Shown here in pieces: positions 32,939 to 41,461 of a stretch of 64,000 nt of DNA. This stretch comes from Streptomyces chrestomyceticus JCM 4735 (lineage in GTDB: Bacteria > Actinomycetota > Actinomycetes > Streptomycetales > Streptomycetaceae): NCBI RefSeq assembly GCF_003865135.1, contig NZ_BHZC01000001.1, forward strand, positions 8,866,001-8,930,000, read 5' to 3'. Position 1 is the stretch's first letter; the number at the start of each line of letters is the position of its first letter. The translations under genes were made by a program, and so were the position numbers. Below the pieces are notes generated by a model. It was not told the DNA's origin. It did not search any database and saw only the letters and a program-made list of their open reading frames with translations.

Positions 32939-34214
32939 GAAGCGCGCGCCGGCTGCTGCGCCCGGCCCTGGCCTGCTGCCTGCTGGTCACGACCGCCCTG
33001 GTGTCGGCGGGCTGCTCCACCGGGCAGGACCGGACGGTGGTGGTCCTGGGGCCGTGGACGGACGGCGAGGAGATCCCGTTCGTCCGGATGCTGAAGGAGA
33101 TCGGCAGGCGTACGGGACAGTCGTACGAGTACGAGGGCACCCGCTCCCTCCGGGAGACCCTGTCGGCCCAGCTTCGCACGGAGACACCGCCCGACGTGGC
33201 GATCCTCAACGGCCTGGGCGAGCTGGCCGAGTACGCGCGCGACGGCGACGCCAAGGCGCTGACGGAGGACGTCGCGGGATCGGCGCTGGGGCCGTGGGCG
33301 CAGCAGATCACGCTGGAGGACGCGACGGGGGAGCGGCGTCGGCACTCGTACTGGGTGCCGGTGCGGGTGGACCTCAAGAGCATCGTCTGGAGCCGCCCCG
33401 GCGATCTCAAGGCGGCCGAGAACCCCGCTGGTGCCTGGGCATGGCGTCGGGCGCCACGTCCGGCTGGCCGGGTACGGACTGGATCGAGGACCTGCTGCTC
33501 CAGAAGTACGGTGCGAACGTGTACGAGGACTGGGCCACCGGCAAGCTGCGCTGGACCAGTCCGCAGGTGAGGTGGGCGTGGCAGGCGTGGCGGGACGTGC
33601 TCGCCAAGGATGGTCCCAAAGCGGCCGAAAAGGCGATATCGACCGAATTCGAGAATCTGGGCGGCGGCCGGTACGGCCTGCTGAACAGCGGCAGGTGCAC
33701 CCTGGAGCACCAGGGTTCCTTCATCCGCCGGCACTACGGCGACGACGTGCTGCCCGCCCCGACCCGCATGTTCGTCCCCGGGCTGCCGGCCGGCCCCCGG
33801 GCGTTCGAGGTCTCCGGCGACATGGCGGCCGTCTTCCGGCCGAGCGACGCCGCCTGGGACCTGGTGCGGGAACTGACCTCGCAGCCGGCCCGCGACGTGT
33901 GGGCCCGGACGGCGAAACCGCAGGAGCGCCCACTGTTCCCCGACCGGAGCACGGGCGAGGGCCGGCTCTCGGCGAGCACCGCCGCCGTGCAGAAACTCTT
34001 CAGCTCGGCGGACGAGATCTGCTTCGACGCGTCCGACGCCATGCCGTCGACCTTGCGGGGCGCGTTCCAGCGGGCCGTACTGGAGTTCTTGCAGGACCCG
34101 CGGGACCCCGCTCTCCTGGAGAAGCTGCTGGAGCAACTGGATGCCGAACGGCTGTTGCAGGCGCGAGCCGGGGCCTTCGCGTTGGATCACCTGTGCGGCG
34201 ACCCGGGTGACTGA
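32935..34214 (+). pseudogene. GlnH-like solute-binding lipoprotein, interrupted by a frameshift
   Basis: Begins at ATG 32935 overlapping the previous stop (ATGA). A lipoprotein signal ends in VSAGC. The first ~165 residues read as a periplasmic-binding-type protein (VVVLGPWTDGEEIPFV, PDVAILNGLGELAEYA). Between about 33424 and 33435 the frame changes: the matching continuation (WCLGMASGATSGWPGTDWIE onward) is in the frame one base earlier, to TGA 34212-34214. Together they make ~425 residues, typical for this family. One missing base (or two extra) explains it. If real, the sensor arm of the kinase system is lost; if a sequencing error, the gene is intact. The kinase and membrane genes before it show no internal decay, which favours error or a recent mutation. 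Confidence 0.8.
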
Positions 34215-34401
34215 CGGTGACGATGGCGGCGGCGGTGACGGCCGCCGTGGTGGTGGCCGTCTGCGCGCCCTGCACAGTTGGACCGCGGCGCCCTCGCCTT
34301 CGGCCGGGATCCCCCGTAATGATCACTCTCCGGGGCGGGGCCGGTACCGATGCGGCAGGGATCGCGTTTTCTTCGTACCATTCACGTGTTTGCCGAGGGA
34401 A

Positions 34402-35028
34402 ATGGTGCGGTCAGTGCAGGAACGGGCGGTCAAGACCCGAGAGGCTATTCTCCGGGCGGCTTCCGAGGTGTTCGACGAGTTCGGATTCAGCGGCGCGAGT
34501 GTCAGCAAGATCATGAAGCGGGCGGGGGTCACCCAGGGCGGCATGTACTTCCACTTCCCGTCCAAGATGGCCCTCGCGCACGCCGTGATGGTCGAGCAGG
34601 GTGACGGACTGGAGCTGCCGTCCGGGGAGGACGGGCTGCAACGGCTGATCGACACCACGCTGTACCTCGCCGGGCAGCTCCAGACCAATCCGGCGCTGCG
34701 GGCCGGGGTGCGGCTGGCGATCGAACAGGGTGAGTTCGGCGTCCAGGACGACGCCCCGTACCAGTACTGGGTGCAGGAGTTCGCCGGTCAACTGCGCGCC
34801 GCCCGGGACAAGGGGGAGCTGCTGCCGGAGGTGGACGTGGACGAGCTGGCCTGGGTGCTGGTCAGCTCCTACTCCGGCACCCAGTTGCTGTCGCAGATCT
34901 CGACCGGCCGGGCCGACCTGCACCAGCGGATCACCACCCTGTGGCGGTACCTGCTGCCGGGGATCGCCGTCCCCGCCCTCCGGCCGCTGCTCACCTTCGA
35001 GGAGCAGCAGGACGGCACGGTCGCCTGA
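34402..35028 (+). CDS. TetR-family regulator, gamma-butyrolactone-receptor type
   Basis: 208 residues. The HTH at ~20-55 reads ASVSKIMKRAGVTQGGMYFH followed by FPSK, the form seen in ArpA/ScbR-like receptors. The ligand domain includes YQYWVQEF, with a Trp at about the position essential for autoregulator binding in that group, and ends in FEEQQD. GAGGGA is only 1-2 nt before ATG 34402; in-frame GTG 34405 or 34414 are alternatives. Members control antibiotic and morphological genes in response to butyrolactones or related signals. No synthase (AfsA-like) is nearby, so this may be a pseudo-receptor. It is convergent with the sugar ABC operon. Confidence 0.8.
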   Translation: MVRSVQERAVKTREAILRAASEVFDEFGFSGASVSKIMKRAGVTQGGMYFHFPSKMALAHAVMVEQGDGLELPSGEDGLQRLIDTTLYLAGQLQTNPALRAGVRLAIEQGEFGVQDDAPYQYWVQEFAGQLRAARDKGELLPEVDVDELAWVLVSSYSGTQLLSQISTGRADLHQRITTLWRYLLPGIAVPALRPLLTFEEQQDGTVA

Positions 35029-35052
35029 CACCGCGGCCGTGCGGCCGCCGAC

Positions 35053-35925
35053 CTATTTGAGGCCGCTGAGCATGACACCCCTGATGTAGTACTTCTGCAG
35101 CAGGAGGAACAGGAGCAGCACGGGCAGCACACTCAGCATGAGCCCGGCCATCATGACGGGCACCATGCGGTTGGGGTCCAGGTAGCTCTGCAGGGTCTGG
35201 ATGCCCACGGGCAGCGTCATCAGGCGGGGATTCGCGGTCGACACCAGCAGCGCCCAGATGTACTCGTTCCAGGCGCTCACGAAGGTGAGCAGCGCGAGGG
35301 TCACGGCCACCGGCTTGGTCTGCGGTACGACGATGCGCCACCACACCGTGAACTCCCCGGCGCCGTCGATCCGGGCCGCCTCCAGCATCTCGTCCGGCAC
35401 CGAGACGATGAACTGCCGCATCAGGAAGATCCCGAACCCGGACACCAGGAACGGCATGACCAGCGCGGCGAGGCTGACCGTCAGCCCCGCGCCGCCGTCG
35501 CCGAGCAGCCCGTTGCCGCCCGCCAGCGGCCAGTGCACGAGGATCAGGAAGTGCGGGATGAAGAAGACGAACGGCGGGAACATCATCGTCGCGAGCACCA
35601 GCCGGAAGATCAGGTCGCGGCCGGGGAAGCGCAGCTTGGCCAGGGCGTACCCCGCCAGGGAGGACGTCAGCAGCACCGAGCCGGTGATCACGGCGGTGGC
35701 GACGACGCTGTTGCGGAACAGCAGCGGCAGGTCGAGCCGGACGAACGCCTCCCGGTAGTTGGACAGCTCGAAGGCTTCCGGCAGGAAGCGGTACGGGAGC
35801 CTGCCGTACTCGCCCGCGCCCTTGAACGAGGTCAGCAGCATGTCCAGGAACGGTACGACCGTCACCACCGCCCCCACCCCCACCAGCAGGTACGACAGCC
35901 ACGGGAAGCGCCTGCGCCGTCTCAC
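35053..35925 (-). CDS. Carbohydrate ABC transporter permease (MalG type)
   Basis: 290 residues with six hydrophobic helices and the EAA loop VPDEMLEAARIDGAGEFTVW, which docks the ATPase. The N-terminus VRRRRRFPWLSYLLVGVGAV starts at GTG 35925, overlapping the stop of the upstream permease (GTGA). The last gene of a binding protein - MalF - MalG operon. No ATP-binding protein gene is present; Streptomyces sugar importers usually share the ATPase MsiK encoded elsewhere. Substrate unknown, probably an oligosaccharide or polyol. Confidence 0.9.
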   Translation of the reverse strand: MRRRRRFPWLSYLLVGVGAVVTVVPFLDMLLTSFKGAGEYGRLPYRFLPEAFELSNYREAFVRLDLPLLFRNSVVATAVITGSVLLTSSLAGYALAKLRFPGRDLIFRLVLATMMFPPFVFFIPHFLILVHWPLAGGNGLLGDGGAGLTVSLAALVMPFLVSGFGIFLMRQFIVSVPDEMLEAARIDGAGEFTVWWRIVVPQTKPVAVTLALLTFVSAWNEYIWALLVSTANPRLMTLPVGIQTLQSYLDPNRMVPVMMAGLMLSVLPVLLLFLLLQKYYIRGVMLSGLK

Positions 35926-36941
35926 GCGTCCTCTCCCTTCCGCCGGAACAGCCACAACTGCACCAAGGTGATCACCAGGATCAGGACGAACAGCACCAGG
36001 GCCGCCGCGCTCGCCGAGCCCCAGTCCCCGTACTTGAACGCCCGCTGGTACATCTCCAAAGCGGCGACATTGGTCGCGTCGCCCGGCCCGCCCTCGCCGG
36101 TCATCACGATGATCAGCGCGAACGACTGGAGCCCGGTGATGAACTGGGTCACGCACACGAACAGCAGCGACGGCCGCAGCAGCGGCAGCGTGATGCGCGC
36201 GAAGACGGTGAACTGCCCGGCCCCGTCCAGCTCCGCCGCCTCGTAGTAGGAGCGGGGGATCGCCTTCAGGCCCGCGGTGAGGACGAGGATCGCGGAGCCG
36301 AGGGAGGCCCACGCCTGGACCACCACGATCGAGGGCAGCGCCGTCGCCGGGTCCTGGAGGAAGGCCGCGGAACGCAGGCCGAGCGCGTTGAGCACCCCGT
36401 TGACCAGGCCGCCCGGCTCGTACATGTACTTCCACACGTTGCCGACCGCGACCACGGTGGTGACGATCGGCAGGAAGTACAGCGTCCGCCACAGGCCCTG
36501 GAAGCGCAGGTTGGTGATGCAGTGGGCGACCAGTACGGCGCCGCTCAGCGCCAGGACCACGGTGCCCAGCGCGTACAGCAGGGTGTTGCTCAGGACCGGC
36601 GTCAGGAAGGACGAGCCGCGGGCGAAGAGGGCGGCGAAGTTGTCCGTGCCCACCGGCCGTATGTCGGCGAGGTCGAAGCCCGCCCAGCGGGACAGGGACA
36701 GCAGCACCGCGAACAGCAGCGGCAGGACGAGGAAGACCGCGAAGAAGAACAGGCTGGGGGTGAGGAAGAGGTAGGCGACGACGGTCTGCCGACGGCGCCG
36801 CCGGTGGGCGGCGGCGCGGGCGCGGCTGCCGGCCGCCCGTACGCCCTCCCGTCCGCCGTCCTCGTCACCGCAGAGCGCGGCGTCCGTGCTGCCTCTTCCG
36901 CCGCCCCCGTCCTCGTCCGCGCTTCCGACCGTTGTCGCCAT
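35922..36941 (-). CDS. Carbohydrate ABC transporter permease (MalF type)
   Basis: 339 residues. A ~50-residue charged Gly/Arg-rich N-terminus precedes the first helix (VVAYLFLTPSLFFFAVFLVL); five more follow. The EAA loop reads IPRSYYEAAELDGAGQFTVF. It forms the heteromeric channel with the MalG-type partner it overlaps by 4 bp. The long charged N-terminal tail is more than such permeases usually carry, and the true start could be later. Confidence 0.9.
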   Translation of the reverse strand: MATTVGSADEDGGGGRGSTDAALCGDEDGGREGVRAAGSRARAAAHRRRRRQTVVAYLFLTPSLFFFAVFLVLPLLFAVLLSLSRWAGFDLADIRPVGTDNFAALFARGSSFLTPVLSNTLLYALGTVVLALSGAVLVAHCITNLRFQGLWRTLYFLPIVTTVVAVGNVWKYMYEPGGLVNGVLNALGLRSAAFLQDPATALPSIVVVQAWASLGSAILVLTAGLKAIPRSYYEAAELDGAGQFTVFARITLPLLRPSLLFVCVTQFITGLQSFALIIVMTGEGGPGDATNVAALEMYQRAFKYGDWGSASAAALVLFVLILVITLVQLWLFRRKGEDA

Positions 36942-37004
36942 GCAGCACCAGCCTTTCGGGACGGGCGGGCCGACGGGTGAGGGCCCGAGGGGCGGGGCAC
37001 GCGG

Positions 37005-38324
37005 TCAGCGGGAGAGTTCCTGGTCGACCTGGCGTACGGCATTGCGGACCGCGCCGTCCGGTGACAGGCGGCCGGTCCACATCTCCTCGATGTTCTTGCG
37101 CAGCAGCGCCTTCGCCTTCTGCGCGCGCGGCCCGTTCGGCTCCGGGGTGGCATAGTCCAGCGCGTCGACGAACGGGCCCAGGTTCGGATCGCCGCCGGCG
37201 GCCAGCAGGCCCCGCATGTCGCGGGTGCGGCCGGTCATCGTGCCGACCGACATCTGCAGGACACTCATCCGGGTGGCGCGCACCGAGGCGGCCGGGCCCG
37301 CCTGCGGGCCGGCCGGCACCACCTCGTCGTTCAGCCAGCGCAGGAACTCCCAGGCCTCCCGAGGATGCCGGCTCTTGGCGTTGACGCCCAGCAGGAAGCC
37401 GGTGGTGACGGTGCCCCGGTTGCCGGGCGCGGGCCCCGGGACCGGCGCCACCGTGACATCGCGGTAGTCCCGGCCCATCGTCTGCCGCAGGCTGCCGGTC
37501 CACCAGGCGCCGCTGACCGCCATCGCCACCCGCCCCGCGGGGAAAGCTTTCATCAGGTCGATGCCGGGGTCGCTCGCGCCCCGGTCGATCAGCCGGCGCT
37601 CCAGCGCGAAGACGGCCCGGCCGGCGGGGGAGCCGAGGGCACTGCGGGAGCCGTCCGCCTGGAGGAACGATCCGCCACGGGAGGCCAGCAGCGCCAGCGT
37701 CTGGTTCACCACGGTCGCGTCGTCGGTCCGCGACAGCCCGAAGCCCTGGACCAGCGTGTTGCCGTGCCGGTCGCGCCGCGCCGTCCGGTACGCGGTCTCC
37801 TCCAGCTCCCGCCAGGTGCGCGGCGGCCCGGCCACCCCGGCCGCGCGCAGCAGCCGCTTGTTGCAGTACAGCGCGTAGGACTGCACCTCCGTGGGATAGC
37901 CGATGATCCGGCCGCGCACCGAAGCCGCCCGGACCGCGGCGTCCGCGAAGCCACGCGTGATCCGGGCGGCGTCCTCCGGCGGGGCGGGCCGCACCACCCC
38001 GGCCTGCGCCAGTTGACCGGCCCACAGGCTGTACGGGTGGATGATGTCCGCGCCCTGCCCCGCGGCCTGCCGGACCATCAAGGTGGTCAGCAGATCCTGG
38101 AAGCGGACCGCCGTGGTCCGGACGTGCACCCGGTCGTGCCCGGCGTTCCAGGTGTCGACCGCCCGCTGGAGCGCCGACTTCAGCGGCTCCGTCGCATAGT
38201 GCGACAGCAGCGTCAGCACGACGGGGTCGCCGGGGCGGCCGCTCCCGCTCCGGCCCGGGGCGCCGCAGCCCGCCGCGGTCACCGCCGCTCCCGCCAGCCC
38301 CGCCAGCACCCGGCGCCGCCTCAT
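37005..38324 (-). CDS. Extracellular sugar-binding lipoprotein of an ABC importer
   Basis: 439 residues. The leader MRRRRVLAGLAGAAVTAAGC has a twin-Arg-like start and a lipobox cysteine. The mature part shows the family pattern of group 1 sugar-binding proteins: HYATEPLKSALQRAVDTWNA, TEVQSYALYCNKRLLRAAGV, then FPAGRVAMAVSGAWW and HPREAWEFLRWL. ATG 38324 is preceded by GGAGG and overlaps the stop of the acetyltransferase gene (ATGA). It delivers substrate to the two permeases downstream. Ligand not predictable from sequence. Confidence 0.9.
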   Translation of the reverse strand: MRRRRVLAGLAGAAVTAAGCGAPGRSGSGRPGDPVVLTLLSHYATEPLKSALQRAVDTWNAGHDRVHVRTTAVRFQDLLTTLMVRQAAGQGADIIHPYSLWAGQLAQAGVVRPAPPEDAARITRGFADAAVRAASVRGRIIGYPTEVQSYALYCNKRLLRAAGVAGPPRTWRELEETAYRTARRDRHGNTLVQGFGLSRTDDATVVNQTLALLASRGGSFLQADGSRSALGSPAGRAVFALERRLIDRGASDPGIDLMKAFPAGRVAMAVSGAWWTGSLRQTMGRDYRDVTVAPVPGPAPGNRGTVTTGFLLGVNAKSRHPREAWEFLRWLNDEVVPAGPQAGPAASVRATRMSVLQMSVGTMTGRTRDMRGLLAAGGDPNLGPFVDALDYATPEPNGPRAQKAKALLRKNIEEMWTGRLSPDGAVRNAVRQVDQELSR

Positions 38325-39346
38325 GGCCGTACCTCCCGCCGAAGGATCTCGAACGTACGGGTCGTGCCGAACCCCGCCGATCTGTACAACTGCCCGGCCG
38401 GGCTCCGCTCGCCCGTCCACAGGAACCACGCCCCGTGCGCGCCCGCCGCCCGCATCCGTTCCAGGGTCAGGTGCAGCAGTACCTTGCCCAGACCGGTGCC
38501 GCGCTGGTCCGCCCGTACCCCGAACGGCCCGAACCGCTCCACCAGCCCCTCGTACGCCCCGTGCATCGCCCAGCCCACGACCCGGCCCGACGGATCATGA
38601 GCCGTCACGATGCGGTCCAGTGGCGATCCGCCGTCCAGCGCCCGGCGGATCGCCCACGGCCAGTCGGGGCCGAACTCGTCCCCCGCCAGCCGCAGCAGCC
38701 CCACCAGGTCGTCGTCCCGCGGCGTGCCGAAGCGGTAGCCCTCGGCGGCCAGGGCGGCGGCCCGCTCGCGCACCGCGTCGGGCACCCGGTGGCCGACCAG
38801 CGAGCGGTCCATCGCGACGGCTTCGCCCCGGGGCCGGAAGTCCAGCTCCGCCAGCAGCCGGGCGGCGTCCGGGTAGGCGGCACGGTCCAGGCCGGGCAGG
38901 AAGTAGTGCGGTGTGTACGAGGCGAAGTCCACCCGGGTGCGGCCGTGCGCGGCGAGCCAGTCGAGCACGTCGGTGAGCAGCCGGCGCCCGAGCCCGGCGC
39001 GGCGGACGGCCGGGTCCACGAAGAAGAACGGGATCCAGCCCTGCTCCGGCTCCAAGTCGTCCCCGGCCAGGGTGACCGTCCGACGCACCCCGTACGCGGC
39101 CCCGACCAGCTCACCGTCTCGCACGGCCACGCGCAGGCCCGCCGGATCGAAATTCGGGTCCAGCAGCACCTGGCGCCGGAAGCGCTCCCGCGACACGGGG
39201 TCGTACGGCATGCTGCGGGCCCACGCCGCGACGAGGGGCGCCCCGTCCCCGGGCGCGAAGTCCCGCACCCGCGTCCGCTCCCGCACTCCGGCCCGGCCAC
39301 CGCGCGCGAGCCCGCCACCGGACCCGGGCCGCGTCGCGTCGTCCAT
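38321..39346 (-). CDS. Tandem GNAT acetyltransferase coupled to a sugar importer
   Basis: 341 residues. Two GNAT folds: residues ~25-185 with the acetyl-CoA loop VRRAGLGRRLL, and ~190-341 with DQRGTGLGKVLL and a closing strand RSAGFGTTRTFEI. Both loops keep the R/Q-x-x-G-x-G/A pattern. AGAGGA lies 5 nt before ATG 39346. It is the first gene of the operon; the binding protein starts within its stop codon. This coupling suggests that the imported molecule, or something made from it (an amino sugar, for example), is acetylated. The acceptor is unknown. Confidence 0.8.
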   Translation of the reverse strand: MDDATRPGSGGGLARGGRAGVRERTRVRDFAPGDGAPLVAAWARSMPYDPVSRERFRRQVLLDPNFDPAGLRVAVRDGELVGAAYGVRRTVTLAGDDLEPEQGWIPFFFVDPAVRRAGLGRRLLTDVLDWLAAHGRTRVDFASYTPHYFLPGLDRAAYPDAARLLAELDFRPRGEAVAMDRSLVGHRVPDAVRERAAALAAEGYRFGTPRDDDLVGLLRLAGDEFGPDWPWAIRRALDGGSPLDRIVTAHDPSGRVVGWAMHGAYEGLVERFGPFGVRADQRGTGLGKVLLHLTLERMRAAGAHGAWFLWTGERSPAGQLYRSAGFGTTRTFEILRREVRP

Positions 39347-39647
39347 CGGCGTCCTCTCATGCAGATCCCGTACGAGCCGGCAGGGCCATGGTCCCCGCCT
39401 TCCGCCCAGGCTCCAACACCTCGCGCACCACCGCCTCCAGGACGTGCGCACCGACGGCGATCAGCCCCCGTCAATCCCCCGGTTGGCCCGCTCCCGGCCA
39501 GGCAGGCCACCCCGCCCCGGGCCGGACCGCACCACTGCGCCTCCGATCTCCCGACCTCCCGCCCCTTCGGCCTCGGACCGGCCCCAGCCCCAGCCCCGAC
39601 CCCTGCCTCGACCCCGGCCAGATCTCAACCCCGGCCCCGGCCCCGGT
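39347..39647. other. 301-bp intergenic region with C-rich low-complexity tract
   Basis: Contains the promoter area of the acetyltransferase-ABC operon, then a tract (about 39570-39655) of short repeats of the type CCCCAGCCCCAG and CCCCGGCCCCGG. The tract is slippage-type low complexity, not spaced repeats. Both flanking genes are read leftward. No gene or terminator hairpin was found. Confidence 0.45.
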
Positions 39648-40328
39648 TCAGCCTCCGCTCAACCGCATCACCCGCTCCGCCAGCTCCCGAGGACGACTGA
39701 GGAGCGGGACGTGGCCGCCGTCCATCTCCTCCGGCTCGATGCCCAGCCGCTCCCGCACCAGGCCCCGCAGCCACGCCGCGGGCAGGAACCGGTCGTCGCG
39801 GCAGAGCAGGAAGGAGGTCGGGGTCTCCGGCCAGCGGGCGAGCGGCCACGGACGGCCGAAGGGTCCGCCGGACTGCGCGCGCTCCCGGGACCGCGCCTCG
39901 GCCGCCAGCTCCGGCGGTACGTCGTGGTAGAAGAGCGCGTCCTCGTCCGGCGGGCCGCCGTCCAGCCGCTCCCGCTCGGCCAGCGCCGCGCCGTGGCCGG
40001 TGTTCTCCCACCACTCGCCCGGTGCCTCGCCGGGCGCCGGCGGCATCGCCGCCACCAGCACCATCCGCTCCACCGGTATCCGCCCGCACACCAGCGGCGC
40101 GGTGAACCCGCCGAGCGAATGGGCGACGAGGACGACCCCCGTACGGCCGCGGGCGGCCCGGACCACCGCGTCGGCGTACTCCGCCAGACCCGCCGCCGGA
40201 TCGTCGTTCGGCAGGTCCACCGCGACCACGTCATGGCCGTGGCGTCGCAGTTCGGCCGCCACCCGGTGCCAGTGCCAGGGAACGCCCCCGGCCCCCGGGA
40301 TCAGGACGTAACACTTCTCGCTCGCCAT
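39648..40328 (-). CDS. Alpha/beta hydrolase (EstB/salicylate-esterase-like)
   Basis: 226 residues. Oxyanion region VLIPGAGGVPWHWHRVAAEL, nucleophile elbow VAHSLGG (Ser ~74), acid CRDDRF, and base His in MDGGHVPLL near the C-terminus. The compact form and a small lid match plant-type methylesterase/hydroxynitrile-lyase-like hydrolases common in Streptomyces. The second ATG (40328) is chosen because AAGGGG is 7 nt before it; the first (40334) is too close to that site. Single gene, cytoplasmic. Substrate unknown. Confidence 0.85.
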   Translation of the reverse strand: MASEKCYVLIPGAGGVPWHWHRVAAELRRHGHDVVAVDLPNDDPAAGLAEYADAVVRAARGRTGVVLVAHSLGGFTAPLVCGRIPVERMVLVAAMPPAPGEAPGEWWENTGHGAALAERERLDGGPPDEDALFYHDVPPELAAEARSRERAQSGGPFGRPWPLARWPETPTSFLLCRDDRFLPAAWLRGLVRERLGIEPEEMDGGHVPLLSRPRELAERVMRLSGG

Positions 40329-40468
40329 GCTCATCCCCCTTGAGCGCGGTGGGCCGGCCCGCCCCGACGGCGTTCCGGGCCCACCACCGCATCATGCCGC
40401 AGGGGTCTGACAACGGCCCGGCGCCGGGACGGCGACGCCGGCTCCGGGGCGTGCCCCGGGCCCTCCGG

Positions 40469-41461
40469 TCAGGGCGTGACCAGGATCTTCCGGCCCTGGC
40501 CCGCCTTGAAGCGGTCCAGCGCCTCCGCGTACCGGTCCAGCGGCAGACGGTCGCTGATGAAGACCTCCGGGTCCAGGACGCCCGCGGCGAAGAGCTCGGC
40601 GGCCCGTTCGTAGCTGTGCAGGACGGCCATCGAGCCGGTGATGGTGATCTCCTGGTTGTAGATCCGGTACGGCTCGATCACGGCGCGCGCCGCGTAGTCG
40701 GAGACGCCGAACTGCAGGAACGTGCCGCCCTTGCCGACGCGGCCCAGTGCGTCCTGGATGGCGCGCTCGTTGCCGGTGGCGTCGATGACCACGTCCCAGC
40801 CGCGCGGCCGGTCCAGCTCGTCGGCCGAGCCCGCCGCGTTGCTGCACCCCAGTTGCCGCGCGGTGGCCAGCCGCTGCGGATTGACGTCGACGATGTCGAC
40901 GCCCGCCGCCCCGGTGTGCTTGGCGAGTTCGAGCATCATCAGCCCCATCGTGCCGGAGCCGTAGATCAGCACATGGGTGCCGAACTGCTGGGAGCGCAGG
41001 ATGTCGTAGCCCCGTACGGCGCAGGAGAGCGGCTCGATGAGCGCCGCGTCCTCGGTCCGTACGTGCTCCGGCAGCTTGACGCAGTTGGCGGCCGGTGCGA
41101 CGGCGAACTCGGCGGCGCCGCCCGCCGTGGTCACCCCGATGGCGGCCCACCGTTCGCACAGGTTGTTGCGGCCGATGCGGCAGTAGTGGCACGCGTAGCA
41201 GTACAGGGAGGGGTCCACGGCGACCCGGTCGCCCTCGGCCAGCCCGGTGACCTCGCCGCCGGCGGCGACGACCGTACCGGCGAACTCGTGTCCGGGCACC
41301 ACGGGCAGCGTCGGCGCGAACTCGCCCTGGAGGATGTGCAGATCGGTACCGCACAGCCCGCAGCCCGCGACGTCCACGACGACCTCCCGCGGCCCGGGCG
41401 CCGGATCATCCACGGTGGTGACCTCGACGCGGCCCGGGGCGCTGATGACTGCGGCCTTCAT
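40469..41461 (-). CDS. Zinc-dependent polyol/alcohol dehydrogenase (MDR family)
   Basis: 330 residues. Catalytic zinc ligands are in GCGLCGTDLH and VPGHEFAG. The structural-zinc loop CYACHYCRIGRNNLC has all four cysteines. NAD-binding motif GSGTMGLMMLEL, with an Asp (IVDVN) after strand 2 favouring NAD. Closest in pattern to sorbitol/iditol/xylitol dehydrogenases. It starts within the stop of the MalG-type permease (ATGA, 41458-41461) and ends the DeoR-linked operon, so it most likely oxidises the polyol that the transporter imports. Confidence 0.85.
   Translation of the reverse strand: MKAAVISAPGRVEVTTVDDPAPGPREVVVDVAGCGLCGTDLHILQGEFAPTLPVVPGHEFAGTVVAAGGEVTGLAEGDRVAVDPSLYCYACHYCRIGRNNLCERWAAIGVTTAGGAAEFAVAPAANCVKLPEHVRTEDAALIEPLSCAVRGYDILRSQQFGTHVLIYGSGTMGLMMLELAKHTGAAGVDIVDVNPQRLATARQLGCSNAAGSADELDRPRGWDVVIDATGNERAIQDALGRVGKGGTFLQFGVSDYAARAVIEPYRIYNQEITITGSMAVLHSYERAAELFAAGVLDPEVFISDRLPLDRYAEALDRFKAGQGRKILVTP

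Noticed and set aside
34215..34401. Butyrolactone autoregulatory element before the TetR gene
   Set aside because: No sequence resembling the known ARE dyads was found in the gap.
39570..39655. C-rich repeats as CRISPR or binding-site array
   Set aside because: Irregular CCCCAG/CCCCGG slippage tract without fixed period.
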